From Simmondsia chinensis (lineage: Eukaryota > Streptophyta > Magnoliopsida > Caryophyllales > Simmondsiaceae), in the NCBI GenBank assembly GCA_018398585.1, contig JAGTTD010000008.1, positions 28,387,208 through 28,451,207 of the forward strand: a DNA stretch of 64,000 nt, read 5' to 3'. Below the pieces are notes generated by a model. That model made no database searches and was not told the DNA's origin. It saw nothing but the letters and a program-made list of their open reading frames with translations. Made by a program: the position numbers and the translations under genes. Shown here piece by piece: positions 10,058-21,062 of this stretch (its first letter is position 1; each line of letters opens with the position of its first letter).

Positions 10058-10175
10058 GTAGCAAGTAAAACTCATGGTCTAAAAACTGGCATCTCAGAAA
10101 TAGATCTAAAAAGTGCAGATATAGCAGCACCCTTTCTGAAAAATGGTGCCAACGGGAATCCTCCACTTCTCTTGC
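10058..10175 (+). pseudogene. Host exon, part before the gypsy insertion
   Basis: After a pyrimidine-rich acceptor (ttttttttccgatag) the frame is open as VASKTHGLKTGISEIDLK and on to the gypsy insertion point at 10175. It continues in the same frame on the far side of the gypsy element, at 15967 (PWVVDSEVDPSGSQ), once a single CTTGC copy is kept. That continuity argues that this is a real exon and not chance. I do not recognise the protein. Confidence 0.5.
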
Positions 10176-10580
10176 TGTTAGCTTCCAATTAAGAATTGAA
10201 AGTCTAACCTAGTAGAAGAAAGAGTTAAGGTGAGAAGAGAAGTGAAAGGGGATGAGAAGTAGAGAAAGAAATGAGAAAAGAGAGATAATTCCAAAAGAAA
10301 ATCAGTTTATATTCATTGAATACTTGAATTACAAGCTTAAGGTCCTATTTATAGACCTTTGGATACAATGCATTAAGAACTAACCGACTAAACCCCAAAT
10401 AACAGCTTTTCCAACCAAATTCTGCAGCCCCCCTCCAAATTTGACCTGCGTTGACCACTAACCTCTTTTGGCGCCTAAAAACCGACTTAACTAACACTTA
10501 AAAGCATACAACTCAACACTTGGGACAATACCCAGCCACTAATAACAAAAATTAAAATTAATTTCTAACGATTCTTAACA
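10176..10580 (-). repeat. 3' LTR of the 10176-15961 gypsy
   Basis: 405 bp, matched by 15557-15961. The polypurine tract (minus strand caagagggagcgaa, 10581-10594) borders it. Confidence 0.95.
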
Positions 10581-10639
10581 TTCGCTCCCTCTTGAGAAGC
10601 TTCTTGTCTTCAAGAAGTGAAGCTTGAAAATTGGCTCTT

Positions 10640-11894
10640 CAAGAAATTGCAATTTTCCTAAGTCATCAAACTCTTGTTCAAGTTGCACCAAGTCACCAAT
10701 ACCTCCTGCACAGCACCGTGATCGTGCTGCAGCGTCCTCCGAGCCTTTACAGCAGCAGGTTGCAACACCAGCAGTCCGTTCGTTTCTGCAGCAGGTGGAT
10801 CCTGGGCAGCTGCAGCTCCTTTTTTAACCTGCTTTTTAAGTAGGGACACGTGAAACACGGGGTAAATGTATGAATGCGAAGGTAAGTCTAGCTAATAAGC
10901 AACATTGCCAATTTTCTCCAGAATTTTGTACAGGCCAAAGTATCGAGCACTTAGCTTGACATTATGCCTGACAGCTAATGAGGACTGTCTATACGGTTGT
11001 AATTTAAGGTAGACCATGTCACCAACTTCATAGCTTTTGTCTACCCTTTCTTGTCTGCATAGTACTTCATTCGAGCTCGAGCTTGTTGGAGATTGTCCTT
11101 AAGCACTTGCATAAATTGCTTCCTCTGCTGAACTAAATCAGATGCTGCTGAATCAGTCTTGCCCGGTTGTTGCAGCAGCAAAGCTGAAGGAGGTGGGAAA
11201 CCATACAAAGCTTGGAAGGGTGAAGTGCCAATTGATGTATGGAAGTGAGTGTTGAACCAAAACTCAGCCAACGAGAGCCAATGGTTCCACTCTTTGAGCC
11301 TTAAGAAGACCATATTCGAAGGTATTGTTCCAAACACTGGTTGACTATTTCAGTTTGGCCATCCGTTTGAGGATGATAAGAGGAACTAAGTGCCAATATG
11401 GTGCCCATCAACTTGAACAACTCCCTTCAAAACGTACTTGTGAAGATCTTGTCTCGATCCGACACAATGGATTGAGGCAATCCATGTAATTTGTAAATGT
11501 TGTCAAGGAAGATCCTAGCCAATTTTTTAGCCGTGACAGGTCGAGTAAGAGCAATGAAATGGCTATACTTGGTGAAACGATCCACCACTACCCAGATGAC
11601 CTCTTTGCCTTCGGATTTCGGCAATCCTTCAATGAAATCCATGCTAATATTAATCCCAGCTCCATCCGAAATAGGAAGAGGTTGAAGTAGACCCTTGTAA
11701 CGATGATCTCCCAATTTCGTTTGTTGGCACACTTCACAAGATTTCACATAATCACTCACATCTTTTTTCATGCTTGGCCATGTAAAGTATGCTTTAATTC
11801 TTTGATAGGTTCCTTCTACACCAGCGTGACCTCCCCAAGTAGCATCGTGTGAGGCTTGGATGACTTGTTCTCTCAAATCAGTGGCAGAACCCAC
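10640..11894 (-). pseudogene. Gypsy integrase with chromodomain-like tail (broken)
   Basis: The zinc-binding part gives VIQASHDATWGGHAGVEGTY near 11850 and CEVCQQTKLG near 11720. The catalytic core reads ISMDFIEGLPKSEG (first Asp), VVVDRFTKYSHF and GLPQSIVSDRDKIF (second Asp) to about 11430. The frame then shifts, and the DDE Glu region and C-terminus continue at 11337-11041 (LAEFWFNTHFHTSIGTSPF). Past 10860 a further piece, FHVSLLKKQ and then VLVTWCNL, resembles the GPF/GPY end and the start of a chromodomain, but it is degraded. It would integrate the element DNA; this copy is broken in at least two places. Confidence 0.8.
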
Positions 11895-11906
11895 GAATAG
11901 CTTGCC

Positions 11907-13949
11907 TTAGATTCGAATCAGGCCTTTCTGCACTATAATTTCAGTACCTGCAGCAGCATTTTTTGCATCTGAACTAAGACCAGCAGCAGCTATTTTCTCC
12001 TGAGAAAAAAGATCTCCCTCATAAGACTTATGTAGCTCTTCCACCCATGAAGGTACTACCACGAAAATAGCAATGCAAGTGCTCTGATCAGCATCTTCAA
12101 AACGCCTTGACAGTGCATCCGCAGCTGTGTTTTCCTTGCCACTTCTATACTCGATGTCATAATCAAGGCCTAGCATCTTCATGAGACCTTTCTTTTGAAT
12201 TCTCGTCACGATCTTTTGTTCAAGGAGATACTTGAGGCTTTGGTGATCCGTTCGAATGATGAACTTGTGACCCTCCAAATAGTGCCCCCATTTCTCCACG
12301 GCTAAGAGAATTGCAAGGTACTTCTTCTCATAAGTTGACATCGCTTGATGTTTGGAACTTAGAGCTTGGCTCAAGTAAGCAATAGGCCTTCCTTTTTGAG
12401 AAGGAACAACCCCTATACCAGTACCACTTGCATCGATCTCCAAAACAAAGCTCTCGGTAAAGTTCGACATTGTCAAAACTGGTGCAGCACACATTGCGGC
12501 TTTAAGGGCATCAAATTCCGCTTGAGATCTCTCACTCCACTTACAAGCATCCTTCTTCAAGAGCTCGGTTAGGGGTTTGGCAATAGAACCATAACCCTTA
12601 ATAAATTTTCTGTAATACCCGGTCAATTCCAAAAATCCCCTCAATTGCTTCAAGGTGATCGGAATTGGCCAATCTTGCATTGCACAGATCTTGATAGGAT
12701 CAGTAGATACTCCCTCGTGTGAGATGATATGACCCAAATACTCGAGCTTATTTTGAGCAAACGAACATTTGGACAACTTTGCAAAGAACTTGTGTTGCCG
12801 CATCAATACAAACACTTGTCTGAGGTGAGTGAGATGAGCTTCATATGTTGAGCTATAAATCAGTATGTCATCAAAGAAAATGAGCACTGACTTCCTCAGA
12901 AAAGGCTTCAAAACATCATTCATTGCTGCTTGGAAAGTGGCCGGGGCATTTGTTAAACCGAAAGGCATAACAACGAATTCGAAATGGCCATGATGAGTTT
13001 GAAAAGCTGTCTTGTAGATATCCGGATCGAGAACCCTGATTTGATGATATCCTTGCCTCAAATCAAGCTTTGAAAAGAAGCACGCTCCATGTAGCTCATC
13101 AAGCAAGTCGTCTATGACCGGAATAGGAAACTTGTCTTTCACAGTTGAAGCATTCAACCGACCGTAGTCAATACACATTCTGGCTGACCCATCCTTCTTT
13201 TTCACGAGGATAATAGGTGAAGCAAAAGAACTATGGCTCGGTCTAATGAAGCTCATGTGAAGAACCTCCTCAACTTGCCGCTCAATCTCTGTCTTTTGGC
13301 CATGTGGGTATCGGTATGGCCTAATCTTGAACGGCTCAGCATTACCACGCAATGGAATGGCATGGTCTACACTTCTTTGAGGAGGAAGACTCTTAGGCTC
13401 CTCAAAAATGTCCCCCAATTCATCAACTGAGGTCTGCACCTTAGGTTGAATACCCTGCTGCAGCCCAACCGTAGATAACATAAACAATTGACCAATCCAT
13501 TGTATTGCCTTCTTCTTGATTCCATCGTGCACACATTTGCCATCAATTAACTTGAGATGAGCCTCCTCTGACATTCCTTTCAAGGACACTTTGGTGCAAT
13601 GAACCTCAAATGCCATGGTCATCTCGTCAAAATCAAATATAACTGGGTTGAAGGTCCTCATCCAATCCACGCCTAGCACCATATCGCAACCACCCAAAGG
13701 AAGAACTCTGAAATCAAAGGTGAAGTGATGTTCTTGCATAGACCATGGGAATGCTATGCACTTGTTATGAATTGTTAAAGAATTGCCATCAGCCACCATC
13801 ACTTGCAAGGGATGAGTCTTTACCGCTTCATGCCGTGCCTTCTTACTCAACTTGGGATCGATGAAGCTGTGTACTTCCACTATCAATGAGGATAATGATG
13901 GAATGGTTTCCAGCCTTGCCTCTGATTTTGATAGTGTTATGTGCTCCAC
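11907..13949 (-). pseudogene. Gypsy protease, reverse transcriptase and RNase H
   Basis: An open frame of 680 codons. From the N-terminus: end of protease (LGGCDMVLGVDWM, about residue 90), then RT from about residue 220 (IRPYRYPHGQKTEIE, PIILVKKKDGSARMCIDYG, FFSKLDLRQGYHQIRV). The catalytic box reads VLIFFDDILIYS, FFDD in place of the more usual YIDD or YVDD. RNase H begins near residue 500 (FVLEIDASGTGIGVV), continues with YEKKYLAILLAVEKW and ends with RSGKENTAADALSR. This is the least damaged pol frame in the window, but it has lost its N-terminal protease active site to a frameshift at about 13,850-13,950. Confidence 0.9.
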
Positions 13950-15369
13950 TACCGGTTAAAGCCTTCATTGATATTTCTACTTCATCTTCACTCAAATCCT
14001 CTTGTGAAGAGTCTCCCACACTGTCAATTTCTACCGCCGATTGTTCACTGCCAGATTCAGCTTCAGCACGGATCCCTTTAGCACACATTAATGCTTGTGT
14101 TTTGCACCTATGTCCAGGCTGATATGGCTGGTTACAGTGAAAGCAAAGTCTTACTGAGCTTCTGTCAATAGCACGCTTAAAACCTGTACCATAACTTGCT
14201 CTCGGTTGTGATCTGAACTTGCTGCTCAGCTGCTTAAACTTGTCACTCGATTGGACTTGAGTTGCTTCAATCAATTTTTCCTTGTTATAAGCAACTGATA
14301 GGGTCTTAGGACTAATGGCTTTCACCATATTTTTGATCCTAGGTTTTAATCCACTTATAAAGCAAGAAACATAATATGACTCGGCATCCTCTGGAGCTAT
14401 AGACAAAATGGATAGAAAGTTGGCTCTTAAGTTCTCAAACCTAAGAATATACTCTCTCATGGTTGTAGTTTGGGATAATTTGTTAAAGTTATCCACAACA
14501 TCCGTTGATTCTCCTTCCCAATAGTGTTCACACATTTCTTCTACGAATTTGTCCCAAGAAAGGTTCGGTTTGCTCTTCAACAAACTATAGTACCAAACCT
14601 CATGTTCACCATGTAGATGCACTGTAGCTAATTGGAGCTTTTCATCATCAGGTATAATATAATACATGAAATACCGGTCACACCTTCTCAGCCATGATTC
14701 CAGTAGTTTTCCATCAAAAGGATCAATTTCGACTCTTGATTTCCTGTGATTACCACTCCTACCACAAGATATAATGTCATTACTCACTGTTCTATTCTGG
14801 TCATGTCGATCAGGAGGTCTATCCAGATGTTCGAGCTCATCAAAATCAGTCCTGCGCTGCCCAGCTGAATTCTGTGGCCTGCTACTGTGGTCTGTAAACA
14901 ATGCCTCAAGTCTGCAATGTACCTGTTTAGAGGCTCGATCCTAATTATCTACATCAAATTCAGGTTGCAAGGATTGATTTTCAGCTGATCTGATGTTAAT
15001 TGAAGGTCCTACAGTCGCCTACACTATCGGAGATTTGCCATGATTCCTCACCAGAATCTCAGGCCTGTCAACATTCTCTTGCTGCTGGTCGGTCTCCTTC
15101 TGCTGAAAGATCTGACTTGCAGGCTTCAAGATCGCATCAACACTTGATTCTTTTTATTTATTAACCTAATCTTGCAATTTTTCAATTTTATCTTCAATTT
15201 GTTGCAGCCGCTCTTCCTTATTCGAGTCTTTATCCAAAATCAATTTCAGCATTTGCTGAATGCTATCACTCCTCTGCATATTCTTGAGATGCTGCTGATC
15301 AAACCTAGCTTTGAGCTTGATTTGCTGTTGCTCAAACTTAGCATTCAGCTGTTCTAACTTGTCATTCAA
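13850..15369 (-). pseudogene. Gypsy Gag and start of protease (frameshifted)
   Basis: The upstream piece 15166-15369 is glutamine- and lysine-rich with a heptad look (KLEQLNAKFEQQQIKLK), a coiled coil typical of gypsy Gag N-termini. A frame change separates it from the main Gag body at 14901-13843, with YFMYYIIPDDEKLQLATVHL, a conserved Gag helix, and the knuckle LCFHCNQPYQPGHRCK near 14095-14145. The protease motif IILIDSGSTQ at about 13,850 ends this frame; pol continues in another frame. Gag forms the particle. At least two frame changes make it inactive. Confidence 0.8.
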
Positions 15370-15542
15370 ATCCCGGTGATGTCACTTGATACATTAGCGC
15401 TAGAACTCGTAACTGCAGCAACAAAATCCAATCCAGAACCTGGCGCATTGGCACCTCCAGCTCCAGATCTGGTTCTCACGCCTTCGATCATATTTTTCTT
15501 TGATTTTGCCAGCCTCAATCAATCAATTGATTGCTTGAACCA

Positions 15543-15554
15543 GCTCTGATACCA
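15543..15554 (-). other. Primer-binding site, initiator-Met tRNA
   Basis: The minus strand reads TGGTATCAGAGC, an exact match to the usual plant tRNA-iMet complement, two bases after the 5' LTR. Confidence 0.9.
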
Positions 15555-15556
15555 AT

Positions 15557-15961
15557 TGTTAGCTTCCAATTAAGAATTGAAAGTCTAACCTAGTAGAAGA
15601 AAGAGTTAAGGTGAGAAGAGAAGTGAAAGGGGATGAAAAGTAGAGAAAGAGATGAGAAAGGAGAGATAACTCCAAAAGAAAATCAGTTTATATTCATTGA
15701 ATACTTGAATTACAAGCTTAAGGTCCTATTTATAGACCTTTGGATACAATGCATCAATAACTAACCGACTAAACCCCAAATAACAGCCTTTCCCGCCAAA
15801 ATCTACAGCCCGCCTCCAAATTTGACCTGCGTTGACCACTAACCTCTTTTGGTGCCTAAAAACCGACTTAGCTAACACTTAAAAGCATACAACTCAACAC
15901 TTGGGACAATACCCAGCCACTAATAAAAAAAATTACAATTAAATTCTAACGATTCATAACA
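15557..15961 (-). repeat. 5' LTR of the 10176-15961 gypsy
   Basis: 405 bp, partner of 10176-10580, next to the primer-binding site and the right CTTGC duplication. Confidence 0.95.
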
Positions 15962-16469
15962 CTTGCCTTGGGTAGTGGATAGTGAAGTCGATCCGTCTGG
16001 GTCTCAGGATCAGGTGTTGCTTCAAGATAACTAAGGTACATAAGAGGTAAGTGACATTGAGTCGGTGTCCTCCGGACCTGAATTTCCATTGAGTTTCGAG
16101 CCTACTGCTTTAGAAAGCCTCTCATATGATGATAGAAATTCCTTGAAAATGACTTTGATGAAGCGTACAGAACAACCTGGCATAAAGAGTGGGGAGAGAA
16201 TGAGAAAATTGGAATTCAGGCATCAAGACCAAAACACTGGCCTCACTAAAAGCGGCCGCATAGCCCTAAAGCACAGGAAAAAAAAACAATCTAAGCAGGA
16301 CCATCAAGGGTTTCTAAAAGACAAGTCACCCGGTAGCAGTGCGAGGAGGATACCCAAGCCTGCAAATTTAGGAAGAAGAAGAAAGGATGAAAGAAAGGAA
16401 GGAAAAAGGACAAAAAGGGTAGCGATGTTGAAGATACAGGCAGGATCCTTGCCGCGGAATGCACATTAG
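15962..16469 (+). pseudogene. Host exon, part after the gypsy insertion; basic C-terminus
   Basis: This continues the frame of 10058-10175: PWVVDSEVDPSGSQDQVLLQ, then two TAA stops at about 16030-16045, then in the same frame EVSDIESVSSGPEFPLSF and SLSYDDRNSLKMTLMKR, and finally a Lys/Arg-rich end (HRKKKQSKQ, NLGRRRKDERKEGKRTKR) to a stop at 16467-16469. The acidic-Ser then basic pattern suggests a nuclear protein tail, but I recognise no domain. The two stops and the insertion make it a pseudogene. The long same-frame run around the stops is the main evidence that it was coding. Confidence 0.5.
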
Positions 16470-17971
16470 AGATGGGGAAAAGACTCGGCTGAATTTGATG
16501 GATTTGATGCGCATTCGCTGAGTGCCTTCCTTCTGTAGATTTATCATGTCGTTGTCCCATTTTCCTGTCTTTTGCTTGGTCTTGTTTTCGATGTCCTATC
16601 TAGTCATGTTTGAGACTCATGTTTTGCTTGTTTTGCTTGTCTTCCTGTTTATTTGGTTTTCTCTTTTTGGTCCTTGTTATTGTACATGTTGAGTTAGGGC
16701 TCGCTTTATCAAGTTGTCTACTTGGTACCGCAACTCTGTCGTTAATTATCGAAAAAACCTAAGAAAGTTGTATCTAATGACCCAATATACTTGATTTTAA
16801 ATCAAAAAGATAAAGGCCCTATTTGACAAGTTGTGAAAAAATATATTTTTTTCTAGAAATGCGTTCATAAAAGAATTCTTGTATTTTGTTAAAAAAAAAA
16901 AAAAAAAGAATTCTTGTATTGGGGATATTTTTGTCCAATGCATTTTTTGTCTTCTCTTTAGCTGTTAGTTTATAAGAGAAATACTATTTTTCATTCTACT
17001 TTAAAATAAAAAAACAATTTAGACTTTTATTTAAAGGTTTTTTTCTTACAAAAATCACATTAAAATGTAGTCATATTTCAATTAACCATCTTAAATTTAA
17101 TTTCATAGAAAACCCTTTCCAAAAGTCTGAACAATTTTAATCAGCCACCTTAAATCACATCATATATTATTCTTAATATGCCAGTAACTTTTATATAGAT
17201 TTCAGAGAATCTATTAAGAATAAATTTTGTTCCTGAGCTAGCACAGAATTTTTCATTCCTCACTAAGATTTGAAGATCCGCCTATTTCAAACCCTCTCAG
17301 GATCAAACCCAAGTGGGGGAAGGACATAGATGAATACAATGTTGGCTTAACAAATTTAAACACGTGTTTTATTTACAGCTAAAAAAAAAAAAAAAAAAAA
17401 GCTAAATCCACATGGGGATTAGATAATAGTTAACGGATTTAACCTTGTGATTTAAAGTAGTTGATTAAAAAATTCTATACTTTCCGATATGTTTTTTGGA
17501 AAATTAAAAAGTTAGGGTGGTTAATTAAAAAATGATGAATTATAAGGTGATTTCTATTTTTTGTAAAAAAATCCTTTATTTAAAAGCACTTTTTATATAG
17601 GTCAAACTTATTTAAATTGCATAAAAAATGATTTTTCTTCCCTCAAAAGATACTCTTTCATAAAACAAAAGGAATTTGGTTAAATTCAGCAAACACAATT
17701 GGACCTGGCAAAATTTGACACGACATGACAACATGAACACGAACACGACACGAAGATAGCAGGTTTGGGTCAAGACTTTTGAAGCTGGGTTGAATTTGGG
17801 TTGATCTAGTTAAGCCGTTTAGATATTTGGGTTAAATTTGAGTTTGACCCATTTAACCCATTTTCGAAACGCTTGACCTGTTTATATAGACATTTAAGGT
17901 ATTTAAGTGGTATACTATTATTATTGTGTATAAATTTTTGGTAGCCCCTCCCAGGTAAGATAATTTAAACT
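16470..17971. other. Non-coding DNA with A-tract insertions and a GACACGA-rich part
   Basis: No gene seen. It includes an A-tract flanked by a 17-bp direct repeat (16869-16920), another A20 tract at about 17381-17400, and at 17700-17910 a stretch with gacacgacatgac and ggtttgggtc words of a common dispersed plant repeat type whose limits I cannot set. Confidence 0.4.
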
Positions 17972-18359
17972 CGGGTTATTTATGCCAAAGGTCCATATAC
18001 TTTGTCTATTTTGTCAATTTAGTCCTTATACTTTCAATTGTGTCAATTTAATCCCCGTATAATTCAAAATGTGTCAATTTCGTCCTTAGAGAAAATTTTA
18101 TGTTAAGGTTTTAATGAAATTTTTATTGGTTTAGCCACGAGTGGATTAAATTAAGTAAATAGATGAATTTATAATAAATTACTTGCATTTAACATAATTT
18201 TTTGCTCAAAATTATGTCATTAACATAACTTAAATTTGACTAATGGACTAAATTGACACATTTTGAGCAATTCAGGGTCTAAATTGGTACAATTAGAAGT
18301 ACAAGGACTAAATTAACAAAATAGGCAAAGTATAGGGACCTTTGTCATAAATAACACTT
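17972..18359. mobile_element. Mutator-type MITE, 388 bp, TSD TAATTTAAACT
   Basis: An 11-bp perfect duplication TAATTTAAACT lies at 17961-17971 and 18360-18370. The enclosed 388 bp has terminal inverted repeats of roughly 100 bp (left gttatttatgccaaaggtcc, right in reverse gttatttatgacaaaggtcc). There is no ORF. TSDs of 9-11 bp with long TIRs are the mark of Mutator-like elements. Confidence 0.85.
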
Positions 18360-18920
18360 TAATTTAAACTATGTTTATTAATGTTAATTTGATAGTTTAT
18401 TCTAATAACTAAAAATCTGTCATGTATTTATTACTAAGTGAAGTGTATTATTGATATGCTTGTAAGTTGACAAACTAGCATTTATTGAAAAAACATACCA
18501 ATATAATTTGGGTTGGGTCAGGGTTGAGTGTTTACAACAACAATAATCCTAGTGCTTCAAGGGCTCCCGCGTAAGCAGGGTCGGGAGGGGGGCCGATGGG
18601 AGGATGTACCTGCCATAATGCAATCATATAGAGAGAATAGAACGTATAAAAATATATGGAAAGAGAGAGAACGAAAGTCAAGAGAGAGAGGGAGAGAGTA
18701 TGCAAGTAGGCATGCAAGCCGCCTTGTTGCACTAGGCCTAGCTTGCACATGCTCGACGCTCCTAGACTATTATATCAGTTATACTTATACTAATCCTTCA
18801 CTGAGCTCTATGTAGTGACATGTCCTCCTTTAGGTTGAGATAGGCGAGGTCCTGTCGAATTGTCTCCATCCAACTATTCTTTGGCCGGCCTCTCTCTCTC
18901 TTTCCATCTGTAATATGGAG

Positions 18921-19250
18921 TTATTCGCATCTCCTAACAGGGATAATGGTGAGTCTTCTGCTAACATACCCAAACCACCGCATACATTGTTCCCTCATCT
19001 TATCCTCTATTGGGGCCACGCATAATTTACTTCTTATGACGTCATTTTTGATCCTATCATTCCTTGTGTGTCCACACATCAATCTTAACGTCCTCATCTT
19101 CGCCATCTTCAGCTTCTGCGTATGATGACACATAACTGACCAGCACTTTGCCACATAGGACATAGCTGGTCTCACTACCGTCTTATAGTATTTATCCTTT
19201 AACTTAATGGGAACTTCCTCTTGCACGGTACCGCATAGGCCATCCTCCAT
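18921..19250 (-). pseudogene. RTE LINE ORF, C-terminal region
   Basis: The frame reads KYYKTVVRPAMSYVAKCWSV, then KMAKMRTLRLMCGHTRNDRI and MREQCMRWFGYVSRR. This is the conserved region after RT in plant RTE-type LINEs (typically RPAMLYG-ECW and RMLRWMCGHTR). It is out of frame with the RT part at 19343-19900, so a frameshift or stop lies between. Confidence 0.8.
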
Positions 19251-19342
19251 TTATGCCAATCCACTTTAATCTCGTTGTTGACATCTGCATCCACTTTGTC
19301 GTCTTGTTATGCCATGGAATCTAAGTATTTAGAACATGCTTT

Positions 19343-20260
19343 TTATGGTATCGACTCGGATCCTATCTTGACAACTTCTGTGCTTGGCCTAGTAGAGGTA
19401 CAGAACATGAGTTCCATATACTCGGTCTTAGATCTACTGGGTCTTAGACTTTTCGATTCTAAGGCCATCCTCCAAAGTTCTAGTTTCTCATTCATCTCCT
19501 CCCTAGATTCTCCCACCAAGACTATAACATCCGCGAAAAGCATGTACCACGGCACATATCCTTTGATGTCCCTAGCGAGCTCATCCATAACCAAAATGAA
19601 CAGGAAGGGACTCAAGGCTAATCCTTGGTGTGCCCCAACTGGAATGGGAAAAGCGTCTGTCTCCCCTTCCGTTGTGCACACATTGGTTTGGGTGTCATCA
19701 TACATGTCTTTGATGACTCGTATATAAGGTTGGGGGATGTCTTTCCCCTCCAGGACCCTCCACAGGACCTCTCTCGGTACTCTACCATATGCCTTCTTCA
19801 AATCAATGAAAACCATGTAGAGGTCCTTTTGTCTATCTTTGTAGTACTCTATGAACCTCCTTAGGAGATGGATGTCTTCTATTGTTGACCTGCATGGCAT
19901 AAAAACAAATTGATTCTCTGAAACCCTTGCTTATTGTCAAACCTTCTTTCTATGACCCGTTCTCAAAGCTTTAAAGTGTGGCTCATAAGTTTGATTCTTC
20001 TATAATTGGCACAACTTTGGATATCGCCTTTGTTCTTATAGATAGGAACTAGTGTACCCTACCACCATTCATCGGGCACCTTCTTCCCTTGGAGAATTTG
20101 GTTGAATAATTTGGTCAACCATCTGATACCCATTTCTCGAGTGCATTTCCATGCCTCAATGGGTACTCCGTCTGGGCCGACTGTCTTGCCCCTACCCATG
20201 TTCTTCAATGCTTCTCTAACATCCTTGAGTCTAATTCTACTATAATAGCAGTACGTCCCG
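19343..20260 (-). pseudogene. RTE LINE reverse transcriptase (inactive)
   Basis: The best preserved part, 19343-19900, reads MPCRSTIEDIHLLRRFIEYY, DLYMVFIDLKKAYGRVPREV, VGAHQGLALSPFLFILVMDEL and MLFADVIVLVGESREEMNEK. The catalytic pair FADD is changed to FADV, which alone should abolish polymerisation. Upstream, 19900-20260, is recognisable in reverse from the plus-strand text but is full of stops. The enzyme primes reverse transcription at a nicked target. The nucleolytic N-terminal domain is too degraded to place. Confidence 0.8.
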
Positions 20261-20789
20261 TGCTCTATCGGTGCTTGTAGTTCTCCTAGGGATGCATCTG
20301 TGTCTCTCTTTTATTAAAGAGAACGTAGAAGTAGGATTTCCACCTAGTTTTAATTTGTTGCTTGTCCACCAGCACTTGTCCACCTGCCCCCATTATGCAC
20401 CTTACTTGGTCCAGGTCTGTAGTCCTTCTCTCTCTTACTTTAGCAATTCTATAGAGGTCCCAAGCCCCCTCATCTATATCGGACCTTTTATAGAAATCCT
20501 TGAAGGCTTTAGATTGTGTGCCTCTTACTGCTATCTGCGCTTGCTTCTTGGCTTGTTTATACTATTTCTCTTGTCCTCATGTCCACTTCGATCCCACTCC
20601 TTGAAGTAGTCTCATTTCGCCTTAATCTTTTCCTGGACCTCCCTGCACCCCTACTAGGTCTCTTTGTTGTTTGGTGCCCTCCCCTTTGATACGCCTAGGA
20701 CTTTACGTGCTACATCTCTGATCTTTTAGGCTACTTCGTTTCATAAGTGGTTTACATCTCCCTCACAGTCCCTATAAGAGTTTGATACA

Positions 20790-21050
20790 TGTAACACCAA
20801 AAAAATAAGTGAGAATAGCATACTTGTAATACCAATTAGATATTAGTAGATTTTAGTAGTTGATGAGTTATAAAAGGGATGTAACTATAATGAAAAGGGA
20901 AAGAAAACAAAACCAAACTCTTATCCCTCTCGCTCTCAATTCTAACTCTTCTAACCCTAATTCTACTCTACTCTTCTCTTCTTCTATTCTAAACCCAAAT
21001 TCATCTCAAAATCTCACTAATTCATTGATATATAACTAATTGATGCATTA
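20790..21050 (+). repeat. 5' LTR of the 20790 gypsy
   Basis: It begins TGTAACACC, contains tataaaaggg as a TATA box (about 20871), and ends just before TTGGTATC. It matches 29413-29637 along most of its length with many differences and small indels. The exact 3' end is uncertain by a few bases. Confidence 0.75.
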
Positions 21051-21062
21051 CTTGGTATCAAA
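21051..21062 (+). other. Primer-binding site (degenerate)
   Basis: TTGGTATCAAAT follows the LTR. The first part matches the tRNA-iMet complement TGGTATCA; the rest has diverged. Confidence 0.6.

Larger units (their letters stand above)
10176..15961 (-). mobile_element. Ty3-gypsy retrotransposon, complete ends, TSD CTTGC
   Basis: A 5786-bp minus-strand element. The LTRs are 10176-10580 and 15557-15961, both 405 bp, starting TGTTAGC and ending TAACA. A perfect 5-bp duplication CTTGC flanks it (10171-10175 and 15962-15966). A tRNA-Met primer-binding site and a polypurine tract lie next to the LTRs. I count about 18 differences between LTRs (about 4-5%). Gag, protease, RT, RNase H and integrase are present in the gypsy order. 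The long pol frame (680 codons) is nearly intact, but gag, the protease junction and the integrase end are broken. Confidence 0.95.
18534..20789 (-). mobile_element. RTE-type LINE, 5'-incomplete
   Basis: A minus-strand non-LTR element. Its 3' end is at about 18534, where the minus strand ends in a GTTGTTGT microsatellite, as RTE elements do. The 3' UTR has the phrase gcttcaagggctcccgcgtaagcaggg, reused by short fragments elsewhere in the window. RT lies at about 19343-20260 and a C-terminal region at 18921-19250. The upstream end stops at the gypsy LTR at 20790, and no LINE sequence resumes beyond that gypsy, so the 5' end was already lost or was removed. Confidence 0.8.

Noticed and set aside
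18557..18815. Open frames at the LINE 3' end (63-95 codons)
   Set aside because: They lie in the LINE 3' UTR with GAGAGA-type simple sequence and have no coding features.
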